Shown one piece after another: positions 25,978-34,752 of a DNA stretch of 64,000 bases (positions within the stretch are counted from its first letter, which is position 1; each line of letters opens with the position of its first letter). The stretch spans positions 2,434,501-2,498,500 of the forward strand of contig CP004371.1 in assembly GCA_000597885.1 (NCBI GenBank), in the 5' to 3' direction. A model generated the notes under the pieces. It had not been told where the DNA came from. It ran no database searches and was given only the letters and a program-made list of their open reading frames with translations. This DNA is from Flammeovirgaceae bacterium 311 (GTDB lineage Bacteria > Bacteroidota > Bacteroidia > Cytophagales > Cyclobacteriaceae). The translations under genes and the position numbers were made by a program.

Positions 25978-26976
25978 ATGGAAATAAAACAAATACTATT
26001 GAACAGCCGTCCCAAAGGCCTGCCCGATCAGACAAACTTTAAGGTTGAGACAGTTACTTTACCCGAATTAAAAGAGGGTGAAGTGCAGGTAAAAGGCCTT
26101 TATTATTCCGTAGACCCCTATATGCGCGGGCGCATGAATGATGCAAAATCCTACGTTCCGCCCTACCAGGTAGGTGCCCCCATTGAAGGTGGCGTGGTAG
26201 CCGAAGTAGTAGCCAGCAAAGCGGCGCAGTATAAAGCTGGTGATAAAGTGTTGGGTAACCTGCCCTGGGCTACACAGGCTGTGGTGCCGGCAAAACGGCT
26301 TACAAAGATCGATGATACCATAGCACCTGCCAGTTATTACCTGGGCATACTGGGCATGCCGGGGCTAACTGCTTATTTTGGCCTGATGGATATCGGGAAA
26401 CCCAAAGAAGGTGAAACGGTAGTGGTTTCCGGAGCTGCCGGAGCAGTAGGTGTTGTAGTAGGGCAAATAGCAAAAATACAGGGCTGCCGGGTAGTAGGCA
26501 TTGCCGGCGATGATCATAAGCTTAAGATGCTTCAGGAGGAGTTTGGCTTTGATGAGGCAATTAACTACAAAACAACCGATAACATGGATGCAGCCATCGC
26601 AAAAGCCTGCCCCGATAAGGTAGATATTTATTTTGATAATGTAGGAGGAGAAATTTCAGATGCCGTTATCAGGAACATCAATTTCCATGCACGCATTCCC
26701 CTCTGCGGCCAGATTGCCCTGTACAATGTAACCGAAGTACCTGTAGGCCCACGCCTGCAGCCCATGCTGCTCACCAGAAGCGTGTTAATGAAGGGCTTTA
26801 TTGTAAGCAACTATCAGAGCCGTTTTGGCGAAGGCATTCAGCAACTGGCGCAGTGGTTAAAAGAAGGAAAGCTCAGGTACACAGAAACAGTCAGGGAAGG
26901 ATTTGAAAATCTGCCCGAAGCGCTGCTAGGGCTTTTCTCTGGCGATAACACCGGAAAAATGATTGTAAAGGCATAG
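25978..26976 (+). CDS. Zinc-free MDR-family NADP-dependent oxidoreductase (CurA/prostaglandin-reductase type)
   Basis: A 332-residue soluble reductase, full length for the family. It has an N-terminal GroES-like domain with SVDPYMRGRMND and a Rossmann domain with VSGAAGAVGVVVGQIAK, then VDIYFDNVGGEISD. These motifs fit the group that reduces activated carbon-carbon double bonds such as 2-alkenals. The zinc ligands of classical alcohol dehydrogenases are absent. It is monocistronic and ends at the bidirectional terminator at 26993-27038. Confidence 0.92.
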   Translation: MEIKQILLNSRPKGLPDQTNFKVETVTLPELKEGEVQVKGLYYSVDPYMRGRMNDAKSYVPPYQVGAPIEGGVVAEVVASKAAQYKAGDKVLGNLPWATQAVVPAKRLTKIDDTIAPASYYLGILGMPGLTAYFGLMDIGKPKEGETVVVSGAAGAVGVVVGQIAKIQGCRVVGIAGDDHKLKMLQEEFGFDEAINYKTTDNMDAAIAKACPDKVDIYFDNVGGEISDAVIRNINFHARIPLCGQIALYNVTEVPVGPRLQPMLLTRSVLMKGFIVSNYQSRFGEGIQQLAQWLKEGKLRYTETVREGFENLPEALLGLFSGDNTGKMIVKA

Positions 26977-26992
26977 TACCGGCCATGGTAGC

Positions 26993-27038
26993 AAAAAAAG
27001 AAGAGAGCACCTGCAGCAGCAAGCGCTCTCTTCTTTTT
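26993..27038. terminator. Bidirectional terminator between convergent genes
   Basis: GAAGAGAGC and GCTCTCTTC form a stem around a loop of about 15 bases. It is preceded by seven As and followed by five Ts, so it can stop both the plus-strand reductase and the minus-strand lipoprotein transcripts, whose stops lie 17 and 24 bases away. Confidence 0.85.
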
Positions 27039-27061
27039 GCAGCTAATCTACAGAAGCCTTT

Positions 27062-27790
27062 CTACTTCTTCATAATTTCGCCACAGGCAACAGGAAGTGC
27101 CGGCATGTATACTGCACCTTCGCTGTAGCGTTGCATTACCACACCATCTTTTACAAAAGCGCCATGTATCACAATTACCCTGTTTACCAGCATAAGGTCT
27201 TTTTCTGTTTGGGTACCATCATACATGTTGTCAAAAGCCTGTAACAGCTCTTTTGTGGCTACCATTTCATGATAAGAAAGGTCTCCGGCACCAATACCAA
27301 CAAAAGGAAAGCTGCCAGCGTTTAGCGGCACAAGATCATCATCCAGGGGAATCAGCACCGGACCATAAAATGGAAGGCCCTCTGGCAGCGATAATATGCC
27401 ATCGTCTCCCGCAGCACTGGCTGGCGGACAAACAGCTTTCTGATTTTTCTTATCACCATCCGGGGCAAAACCATGTATGTGCTGTGGGTGTACCCGGTTT
27501 GGCGAGAGGCCTTTCGCATTGATCATCACCTCAAAATTTCCGTTCTGGCTGTATTTGATAGTAGCTTTTCCTGTTACACCAGAGTTGTTCAAAGGCGTTA
27601 AATAAGCTTCGAACATTTTCACTTCCTGTTCTTCAACTTCATTAACGATCTCATCCAGTTCCTCCTCCAGGCGATCGCAGCCGGCAAAAACAAAGGCACA
27701 AATAAAAAGTGCTAAAAAGCCTTTAAGGCTAAATCGTGCATTTCTGCGCAGGGTATTCCCTGTCTTGTTTTCAGATAAATTTGTATTCAT
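27062..27790 (-). CDS. CHRD-like secreted lipoprotein
   Basis: A 242-residue lipoprotein. After a long polar N-terminus comes a hydrophobic stretch ending in the lipobox FAGC (Cys38), then an acidic linker (EEELDEIVNEVEEQE). The mature part contains FEVMINAKGLSPNRVHPQHIHGF and later Cys and His residues, resembling CHRD or Cu/Zn-SOD-like beta domains in which such His residues bind metal. The match is moderate. It is convergent with the oxidoreductase gene and shares its terminator. Its 5' side opens onto the AT-rich gap. Confidence 0.72.
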   Translation of the reverse strand: MNTNLSENKTGNTLRRNARFSLKGFLALFICAFVFAGCDRLEEELDEIVNEVEEQEVKMFEAYLTPLNNSGVTGKATIKYSQNGNFEVMINAKGLSPNRVHPQHIHGFAPDGDKKNQKAVCPPASAAGDDGILSLPEGLPFYGPVLIPLDDDLVPLNAGSFPFVGIGAGDLSYHEMVATKELLQAFDNMYDGTQTEKDLMLVNRVIVIHGAFVKDGVVMQRYSEGAVYMPALPVACGEIMKK

Positions 27791-28777
27791 AATTTTTAGT
27801 ATTGGGTTAAAAAAATTAAAGATCCTGTTACTCTATTGTTTGATCATTTCTGATGATTCCCGTACCTGCCTGTCTCAGGTTAAATAGCATATATACGATT
27901 TGTTAGGTACAATCACTTACCCATCCCTATTTATATAGCACCGCTGGGATCAATCTATTTACAAAACGGCCACTCCGGCACTGCGCCTTCCGGGAGAATC
28001 AGAGAGTAAATATCCTACTTATGTACAATTCAGCTCTGACTGTGTAAACTTTAATCATGTATTGCGCTAAAAATGCAGGTATACTGTCATTTCTAATCAA
28101 AAAATGCATAGCAAATATGCACCTGCTACAAATCAGCAGCATACAAGTGAATGCATGAACGAGAGAAGCGATATTTTTTAGCTGAAAATTTTGATTTTTA
28201 TATCTAGATAATCCTTAAAATATTAGACTAAAATATAAATCACTTTTCAATACCAGACTATGTTCTATTATCCGGTAGCGTAGAGGAACAACATGGCATT
28301 TTTAATTAATGTTTGCTAATATTTAAAAATTTTTTAATTTGAAATAACGATAAATGAACCGTTAACCTACATGTTCATTTAAGACGCTCCGAAATCTTTA
28401 TTATTAAGGAAGCATAGGCTCCTGCCGGTTGAAAATTTATATAAGCCCCCACTTTAAGCAAAATAGGATCAATTAAAAAAATAATTTTCGACCAAAAAAT
28501 TATCTGAAGCGAATATGACATGTTTGCCCCCCCATTTGTCTAACACTACCAATCAATGTTAGTCATTACTATAAACAAAATAACCAAGTCAGCAGCAATG
28601 TTCATCAGTCTTGATTGATAGTTTTAGATAAATCCATAAAAAAATTAATTTTAATCTGCTCTTATTGAAAACATTCGCAGGTAAATCGAATTAAACATAG
28701 ATATTCTGATGACAATCATTACGAAAAATATCAATTTTTAAATTTCTATGTCTTAAATTTTTATCTGCTGAATTATT
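27791..28777. other. AT-rich intergenic region of about 1 kb
   Basis: This long gap lies between a minus-strand lipoprotein gene and a plus-strand esterase gene. It is much richer in A and T than its flanks and has no open frame worth calling on either strand. Apart from the inverted repeat at 28351-28381 I see only A/T tracts (for example 28320-28345 and 28480-28500), which could bend DNA or bind silencing proteins. No exact TTG-N20-TAnnTTTG promoter was found. Confidence 0.6.
28351..28381. repeat. Perfect 9-bp inverted repeat in the AT-rich gap
   Basis: TAAATGAAC (28351-28359) and GTTCATTTA (28373-28381) are exact reverse complements separated by 13 bases. There is no T run, so it is not a terminator. 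The spacing suits a dimeric DNA-binding protein, but the region is AT-rich and chance cannot be excluded. Confidence 0.4.
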
Positions 28778-29911
28778 ATGGAAACAACTAATAGAGAAGG
28801 AAGAGCAATCTCCTGGAGAGTTGCGAAGGGATGGTTAGTGGCAATGGCAGCGGTTTTTGCCCTTTCCTCCTGCGAAACATTAAAAGACATCTTTGACGAA
28901 GAACCCAGTATGGGAAATGTTATCATGCCTGAAGGTCCGCCTCCGGAATGGGCACCGGATATAGATCCGCAGATGCTGGCCGTTATTGAGCAGCTCCAAA
29001 GCTATGGCACGCCTCCACTCCATACCCTTACTGCCGATCAGGCCAGAAAGGCACCTACCCCTACCGATGCGGTGATGGATCTTTTAAAAAAGTATAACAT
29101 AACACCACCACAGCCAAAGGTCGATTTTAACCACCTGGTGATTCCAAACAATACAGATGAAGGTCTTCTGGTACGTACTTATACGCCGCGTAGTGGTAAT
29201 GGCCCTTTCCCGGTTATTGTTTATTATCATGGCGGTGGCTGGGTAATTGCCGGCCTGGATACTTACGAACCATCTGCTGCAGCTTTGGCTGAAAAAACAG
29301 GTGCAATTGTAGTATCAGTGGCTTATCGCCAGGCTCCTGAGCATACATTCCCTGCAGCGCACGAAGATGCTTATGCTGCTTATGTCTGGGCACGTGAAAA
29401 CGCTGGTCAGATCAATGGAAATCCCGATAAGGTGGCCACAGCAGGAGAAAGTGCAGGGGGCAACCTTGCAGTTGCGGTAGCAATTATGGCAAAAGAGCGT
29501 GGTATGGAACTCCCCGTTCATATTCTTTCTGTCTATCCAATTGCCGAAGGAGATACTGAGTCCTCTACGTATGATAAATATGCAGATGCTGTACCTCTAA
29601 ACCGCCCATTGATGGAGTGGTTCTTCAATAAATATGTGCCTGATGAAACCAATAGAATGAGCCCACTTATTACTCTCACAGATGCAGACCTTACTGGTTT
29701 ACCACCAGTAACTATCATCAATGCTGAAATTGATCCGCTAGAAGCTGAAGGTGAAATCCTGGCTGAGGTATTAAAGATGGCGGGTGTGGATGTTACAAGA
29801 AAAGTATATGCAGGTGTAACCCATGAGTTCTTTGGCATGGCAGCTGTTCTGGAACAGGCCAGGCATGCACAAGACTTAGCGGCCTCAAGACTAAAAGAAT
29901 CTTTCAAATAG
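28778..29911 (+). CDS. Hormone-sensitive-lipase-family esterase, lipoprotein
   Basis: A 377-residue alpha/beta hydrolase that probably hydrolyses short-chain esters in the periplasm or at the outer membrane. A lipobox (LSSC, Cys32) indicates lipid anchoring. The oxyanion motif HGGGW is at 151-155 and the nucleophile elbow GESAGG has Ser225. The catalytic Asp is in AEIDPLEAEG and the His in VTHEFFG near the end. This is the HSL (family IV) pattern. The gene is more AT-rich than most neighbours and follows a 1-kb AT-rich gap, perhaps a sign of transfer. A strong terminator follows. Confidence 0.93.
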   Translation: METTNREGRAISWRVAKGWLVAMAAVFALSSCETLKDIFDEEPSMGNVIMPEGPPPEWAPDIDPQMLAVIEQLQSYGTPPLHTLTADQARKAPTPTDAVMDLLKKYNITPPQPKVDFNHLVIPNNTDEGLLVRTYTPRSGNGPFPVIVYYHGGGWVIAGLDTYEPSAAALAEKTGAIVVSVAYRQAPEHTFPAAHEDAYAAYVWARENAGQINGNPDKVATAGESAGGNLAVAVAIMAKERGMELPVHILSVYPIAEGDTESSTYDKYADAVPLNRPLMEWFFNKYVPDETNRMSPLITLTDADLTGLPPVTIINAEIDPLEAEGEILAEVLKMAGVDVTRKVYAGVTHEFFGMAAVLEQARHAQDLAASRLKESFK

Positions 29912-29945
29912 ATTTTAGTCTTTTTAAAGATTTGTGCAAGGCAGT

Positions 29946-29988
29946 AATAACAGCTTAGGGTTTAGTTACCCTAAGCTGTTATTTTATT
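29946..29988 (+). terminator. Terminator after the esterase gene
   Basis: A perfect 15-bp stem (AATAACAGCTTAGGG with its complement) around an 8-base loop, followed by TTATT. It begins 35 bases after the stop codon. Confidence 0.85.
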
Positions 29989-30115
29989 CTCCTTACTCTC
30001 TGATTACCAAATACAGGTACATTCAGAAAACCCGGGGAAGTACTGCTTAATATTAATACAACTGTTCCTCACAAAACAAGCTGCTGTACATGCCCGTGGT
30101 AAGCCAGGCAAAGAC

Positions 30116-32617
30116 TTACATTCCCTCCTCGTACTCCAGGTGCCTCATTACTGCGCGCAGCTCGAAATAAGAAACGGTATCACCTAGAGCTTCCTTGGCT
30201 TCGCCCAGCCTAAGGCTTCCCTTCTCCCCATAATACCCCAGGATCGTTTCCAGCGTGTGCCGTGATATCAGGCGCCTGATGTCTATTTCGCCGGTGCTCA
30301 CATAATTAAGCAGGTGGGTTTCTACGGTTCCGGTGGCCAGGCCGCGGAATTCGGCAACTTCCTGAATGGATTTACCCTCCTGGAAAAGCTCAAAGCTCTG
30401 CTGTTTGGTGTCTTTTTTTTCCTTTTTAGGTTTTGATTCTCTTTTTTCCTCTTCCTGGGCAGCCGTTTCTCCTTCTGGAAAAGCAGCAGATTCTCCAGGT
30501 GCAGGAGCATCTCCCGGGGCAAAGTTGTTGATGATCTCCAGCAGATCCTCGCCCATCTGCTCCAGCTTTTTCTTACCCAGGCCCTTTATCTTTTTCAGGC
30601 TTGCCATGTTGCGCGGCTGGCGGGAGGCCAACTCTTCCATAGTTTTGAGCGGCAGGATCATGTAGTGGGGCAGATCATGCTCAATTGCCTTCTCATCGCG
30701 GTATTGCTTGAGCCGCGTATAAAGTTCGGGATGATCGGAGGGCGTATAATGCCCGGTTTCTTTCTCTTTCTTCTGTGGCTTTAAGTTTACCTCTTCCAGC
30801 GCAGCCTTGGCGCGTGTTTCCAGGTAGGCATTTACCTTAAAGCCTTCTTTACATACCTGCAGGCAGGCCTCTTTGATGAAGGCATCCTGGTAAAGATTTT
30901 CGTAAACCTGCTTCAGGGTTTTTCTAACTTCTTTGTTGTCGGTTTCGATAGTAATCGCTTTTAAGGGCTGCAGCAGCAGCTCCCCAAGCTTTTCGGAAAA
31001 ATAAGTGGCTGCCTGCTTTACCCGCGCCTGCAGGTCTCTGTTTTCCTCCACAATTTCCTGGTATAACCCCAGCTTCACCAGCTGGCCGGCAAACTTATGG
31101 CTTACATCCGCAATAGTAGTCCGAAAGTTTAGCTCCATGGTGCCTATCACTTCTGCAGGATTACCTGCCAGGCTGCCTGCATGCTCACGCAGGAGCTTAT
31201 AGAAATAGCCAATGCGCCTGCCAAGCACACTAAAATCGAACAGGTCGAGCAGCAGGCGCTGCTGATAGGCCTGCCGGGCCGTCTGCAGGGCTTCATGGCC
31301 GGGCTGGTTTTTCTCCACATTACCGTTAAATCCCTGAATGGTAGCATCGCTGATGATGCTGCCGGGAGCAAGTGGCTGTGTGAGCACGAGCCCTTCCAGC
31401 GAGCGGCAGCGGCTTAAAGCTACATACACCTGCCCGTGGGTAAAGGCGGCGTTGGCATCGATAATGGCTTTATCGAAAGTAAGGCCCTGGCTTTTATGAA
31501 TGGTGATGGCCCAGGCCAGCTTAAGCGGGTATTGCCTGAATATGCCTGCTACGCTTTCCTGTATTTCTTTGGTCTGCTCATCGAGGGCGTATTTGTAGTT
31601 GTGCCATTCCACTCTTTCCACATAGATCGGATCTTCCTCTCCGGGGCACTGCACAACGATCGTTTCTTCATAAATATCCTTTACCGTACCAATCTTGCCA
31701 TTGTAGTAGCGCTTCTCCCGGCCCTGGTCATTTTTAACGAACATCACCTGTGCTCCTTTTTTAATAACCAGGTGCTCCTCGGTAGGATAGAGATATTCAG
31801 GAAAGTCCTTTTCTACGTTTGCCCTGAAGCTGAATTCTTTGCTCCTGATCTTCTGCAGCTCCCGTTCGTTGATTTGCTGCGCCTGGCTGTTGTGGGTGGT
31901 AAGGGTAATATAGCCTTCGTCGGCACTGGGGCTAAAGCCCTCCAGGCAGCGGCTGTTAAGCTGCTGCAGCAATTCTCCCTTCAGTCTGTTTTCGCGGATG
32001 CCGTTCAGGATGTTGATAAAGGTAGCATCGCGCTGGCGGTAAATGTGCTGCAGCATAATGCTTACATATTCTGTTTGCTGCAGGGCCTGGCTGCCAAAAA
32101 AGAATACAGTGCTGTAATGCTCCCGGAGCAGCTTCCACTCCTCTTCCCTGGCAATGGGTGCAAGCTGCTGCAGATCGCCGATCATGAGCAGCTGCACCCC
32201 GCCAAAAGGCTGGTTGCGGTCTTTGTAGCGGCGCAGCACCTCATCGATGGCATCGAGCACATCGGCCCGCACCATACTTATTTCGTCGATCACCAGCAGA
32301 TCCAGGCTGCGGATAATATTTATCTTTTCGCGGCTGAACTTCTTGATTTGCCGTTCTCCCCCCGCTATGGGGGCTGCTCCCGGAAGGTAAGGCCCAAAGG
32401 GTATCTGAAAAAAGGAATGTATGGTAACACCGCCCGCATTCATGGCGGCCACGCCTGTAGGGGCCACTACCACCATGCGCTTCAGCAACTGCTGTTTCAG
32501 GTTGTGCAAAAAAGTAGTTTTGCCGGTACCTGCCTTGCCCGTCAGAAAAATGTGCCTGTTGGTATGTGCTACAAAATCGTGAGCCAGCTGAAGCTGTTCA
32601 TTCTGGTGTTGCTGCAT
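30116..32617 (-). CDS. PIF1/RecD-like superfamily 1 helicase with HRDC and HTH_40-type C-terminus
   Basis: An 833-residue DNA helicase. Walker A GKAGTGKT is at residues 27-34 and Walker B reads LLVIDEISMV. QLLMIGDLQQLAPI and AITIHKSQGLTFDKAI are SF1B helicase motifs of the PIF1 type. The C-terminal third differs from plain PIF1: an HRDC domain (about residues 640-705, with ASLKKIKGLGKKKLEQMGE), a Lys/Glu-rich linker, and a winged-helix segment (ELFQEGKSIQEVAEFRGLATGTVETHLLNY) like that at the end of RecQ and YpbB proteins. It likely acts in replication-fork or G-quadruplex processing. It is monocistronic. Confidence 0.92.
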   Translation of the reverse strand: MQQHQNEQLQLAHDFVAHTNRHIFLTGKAGTGKTTFLHNLKQQLLKRMVVVAPTGVAAMNAGGVTIHSFFQIPFGPYLPGAAPIAGGERQIKKFSREKINIIRSLDLLVIDEISMVRADVLDAIDEVLRRYKDRNQPFGGVQLLMIGDLQQLAPIAREEEWKLLREHYSTVFFFGSQALQQTEYVSIMLQHIYRQRDATFINILNGIRENRLKGELLQQLNSRCLEGFSPSADEGYITLTTHNSQAQQINERELQKIRSKEFSFRANVEKDFPEYLYPTEEHLVIKKGAQVMFVKNDQGREKRYYNGKIGTVKDIYEETIVVQCPGEEDPIYVERVEWHNYKYALDEQTKEIQESVAGIFRQYPLKLAWAITIHKSQGLTFDKAIIDANAAFTHGQVYVALSRCRSLEGLVLTQPLAPGSIISDATIQGFNGNVEKNQPGHEALQTARQAYQQRLLLDLFDFSVLGRRIGYFYKLLREHAGSLAGNPAEVIGTMELNFRTTIADVSHKFAGQLVKLGLYQEIVEENRDLQARVKQAATYFSEKLGELLLQPLKAITIETDNKEVRKTLKQVYENLYQDAFIKEACLQVCKEGFKVNAYLETRAKAALEEVNLKPQKKEKETGHYTPSDHPELYTRLKQYRDEKAIEHDLPHYMILPLKTMEELASRQPRNMASLKKIKGLGKKKLEQMGEDLLEIINNFAPGDAPAPGESAAFPEGETAAQEEEKRESKPKKEKKDTKQQSFELFQEGKSIQEVAEFRGLATGTVETHLLNYVSTGEIDIRRLISRHTLETILGYYGEKGSLRLGEAKEALGDTVSYFELRAVMRHLEYEEGM

Positions 32618-33137
32618 AGATATTAAAAGCTGTAGTTTAAAAAATTAAGTGCACAAGCCCAAAGCCCGCAAGAGGATTCATAGAAACATAGCCCTGCCAT
32701 CCCGGTTCTGCTATATTGTTAAAGCCTTATAACTAATATCGGCAAAAGTGTTAAACTTATCCAGTAAAGCCGGCGCTAAATACATATTTAACAGCCAGTC
32801 ATCTTCTGTATCCTGTGAATCAGTCCTCACACTGCCTGGCAACAAAATTGCAGCCCTGCTTTCTGCCCGCAGGGCCGGTAATTACCTGATCATCAATACC
32901 CAATGCTATCAATCCAAAAGTAACCAGAGGCACCCGGGGGCTCATAAGTTAATAACAATGAGCCTGGTACAACCTTCTGGCAGCCGCCCCTGTTAAACTA
33001 AACATAAACAAAGCGCAACCGCTTTTGGTACAGGCATTAATCCCTGAAACTTTATATCTGGTAGTGAGTTTAAGTTTTTTTGAAAAGCCAGGAAAAAATA
33101 CCTATAATGAGCCCTTTATTGAGAAGGAACCTATATT
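32618..33137. other. Divergent intergenic region, 520 bp
   Basis: This region lies between the helicase (minus) and the phytochrome-like gene (plus). One plus-strand open frame (32748-32996) has no ribosome site, no domain and an unlikely composition, so I leave it out. A purine-rich AAGGAA just before the TTG at 33138 looks like the ribosome binding site of the phytochrome gene. No other structure was seen. Confidence 0.5.
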
Positions 33138-34691
33138 TTGACTAACAATACCCCCTATTTTTCAGGCAGAAAAGATTATGATTCTGAATTTTGCGGCAGC
33201 ATTCCGCTTAATTTTATCAATCTGATACAAGCACACGGAGTGCTGCTGGTGTTGCAGCGCGATTCTTTTACCGTTGTACAGGCCAGCGAAAATGCTGAAC
33301 AGCTTTTGGGCAGTACAGCCGCAGCACTGGTACAGCAACCTTTGCAAAGCTTTATTAACCAGGAGCAGCTACAGGCGCTCCAGGAACAGCTGAACCGCAG
33401 AGAAAACGGCAATTATGTACCCTTTACGCTAAACTGGCAAAGCCCGGCTGGCATAAAAGCCTTATCGGCCACCCTCCACACCCGTGATCTGTACCTGCTC
33501 CTGGAATTAGAAGTAGCGCAACAAACCTCCGGCCTTTCTTTTGTGGCTACCTATCAGGCCATCAGCTATATTATTTCTTCGCTTAAAGAAGCCGAAAGTG
33601 TAACAGCAGTAAGTAATGTAGCCGCTAATGAGCTCAAAAAGCTGTCGGGTTTTGATCGGGTAATGGTTTACCAGTTCGATGAGGCCTGGAATGGTGCTGT
33701 TGTAGCAGAAGCTCAGGAAGAGCACATGGAGGAATCGTATTTAGGCCTGCATTTTCCGGCTTCCGATGTACCCAAACAAGCCAGGGAATTATACACAAAA
33801 ACTTCTTTCCGTATAATTCCGGATGTAAATGCCCCCGCAGCAAAACTATACCCGGTGATCAACCCCCTCACCAGCAGCCTGACTGATATCTCTGATGCTA
33901 TTTTAAGGGCTGTACCGCTGGTGCACATTGAATACCTGATGAACATGGGCGTTACGGCATCCATGTCGACCCCCATTATTGTGAACAACAAATTGTGGGG
34001 GCTGATTTCCTGCCATCACCGCAGCGCTATGCCTGTTAGCTTTGAGCTAAGAACTTCTTTCGAGATCATTTCAGAAATTATTGCCTCGCAGGTAAGCGCA
34101 CGCGAAAAAGAAACCAGCTTCCGCTATCGCTCCACCTTACACGAAATTGAGCTAAAGCTCATGGAGCAGGTGTACACCAGCAAAAGCCTGTCGGAAGGAT
34201 TGCTGGATAACCCTTCCTACCTGCTTGATCTGTTAGACGTGCAGGGCCTGGTACTTACCTTTAATAATGCATACCTCACGGCAGGCGAGGTACCCGACGA
34301 GCGCATGGTCAGGAACCTGATTAAATGGCTGGTGCGCTACAGCAAGAATAAGATCTTCACCACCGACTCGCTTCCTGCCTTATTTGAAGAAGCTCAGGTG
34401 TACCGGGATGTAGCCAGCGGACTTATTGCCATACAAATAACAGGCAGCAGAAACTACCTTTTAGGATTCAGGGCAGAGGTGATCAAATCGGTAAACTGGG
34501 GCGGCAATCCTAACGAGGCGATCAAATTTGAAGCCAAAAGCAAACGATATCATCCCAGAAATTCGTTTAATTTGTGGCGGGAACAGGTAGAATTCACCTC
34601 TGCCCCCTGGCGCCCGGAAGTAATAGAAGTAGCTCAGCATGTAAGAACTGCGATGTTGGAAAAATTGCTGAAAGAAGAAGAAATGCTTTAA
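33138..34691 (+). CDS. Phytochrome-like photosensory module (PAS2-GAF-PHY) without kinase
   Basis: A 517-residue protein that carries a bacteriophytochrome sensory core and stops there. The PAS2 part has Cys19 in EFCGSIPLNF, exactly 16 residues before IQAHG ends, the spacing of the biliverdin-binding Cys in bacteriophytochromes. The GAF part has FPASDVPKQAR (usually DIP), HIEYLMNMGV and LWGLISCHH. The PHY part has the tongue motifs NWGGNP and HPRNSF (PRxSF). No histidine kinase or other output domain follows. It therefore probably binds biliverdin and signals through a partner, the best candidate being the CheB-CheR-PAS-kinase 61 bases downstream. The start is TTG with AAGGAA about 8 bases before it. 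No heme oxygenase gene lies in the window. Confidence 0.88.
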   Translation: MTNNTPYFSGRKDYDSEFCGSIPLNFINLIQAHGVLLVLQRDSFTVVQASENAEQLLGSTAAALVQQPLQSFINQEQLQALQEQLNRRENGNYVPFTLNWQSPAGIKALSATLHTRDLYLLLELEVAQQTSGLSFVATYQAISYIISSLKEAESVTAVSNVAANELKKLSGFDRVMVYQFDEAWNGAVVAEAQEEHMEESYLGLHFPASDVPKQARELYTKTSFRIIPDVNAPAAKLYPVINPLTSSLTDISDAILRAVPLVHIEYLMNMGVTASMSTPIIVNNKLWGLISCHHRSAMPVSFELRTSFEIISEIIASQVSAREKETSFRYRSTLHEIELKLMEQVYTSKSLSEGLLDNPSYLLDLLDVQGLVLTFNNAYLTAGEVPDERMVRNLIKWLVRYSKNKIFTTDSLPALFEEAQVYRDVASGLIAIQITGSRNYLLGFRAEVIKSVNWGGNPNEAIKFEAKSKRYHPRNSFNLWREQVEFTSAPWRPEVIEVAQHVRTAMLEKLLKEEEML

Positions 34692-34752
34692 TTATTTTCG
34701 TTTCCATTAGTAAATTAGTTCCAGAAGGTACTCCCCTAGCGTTACAAACTAT

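Noticed and set aside
31436-32626. 396-residue plus-strand open frame
   Set aside because: It lies antisense to the helicase gene, whose motifs are clear. The antisense product resembles no family.
32748-32996. 82-residue plus-strand frame before the phytochrome gene
   Set aside because: Composition and lack of a ribosome site suggest chance.
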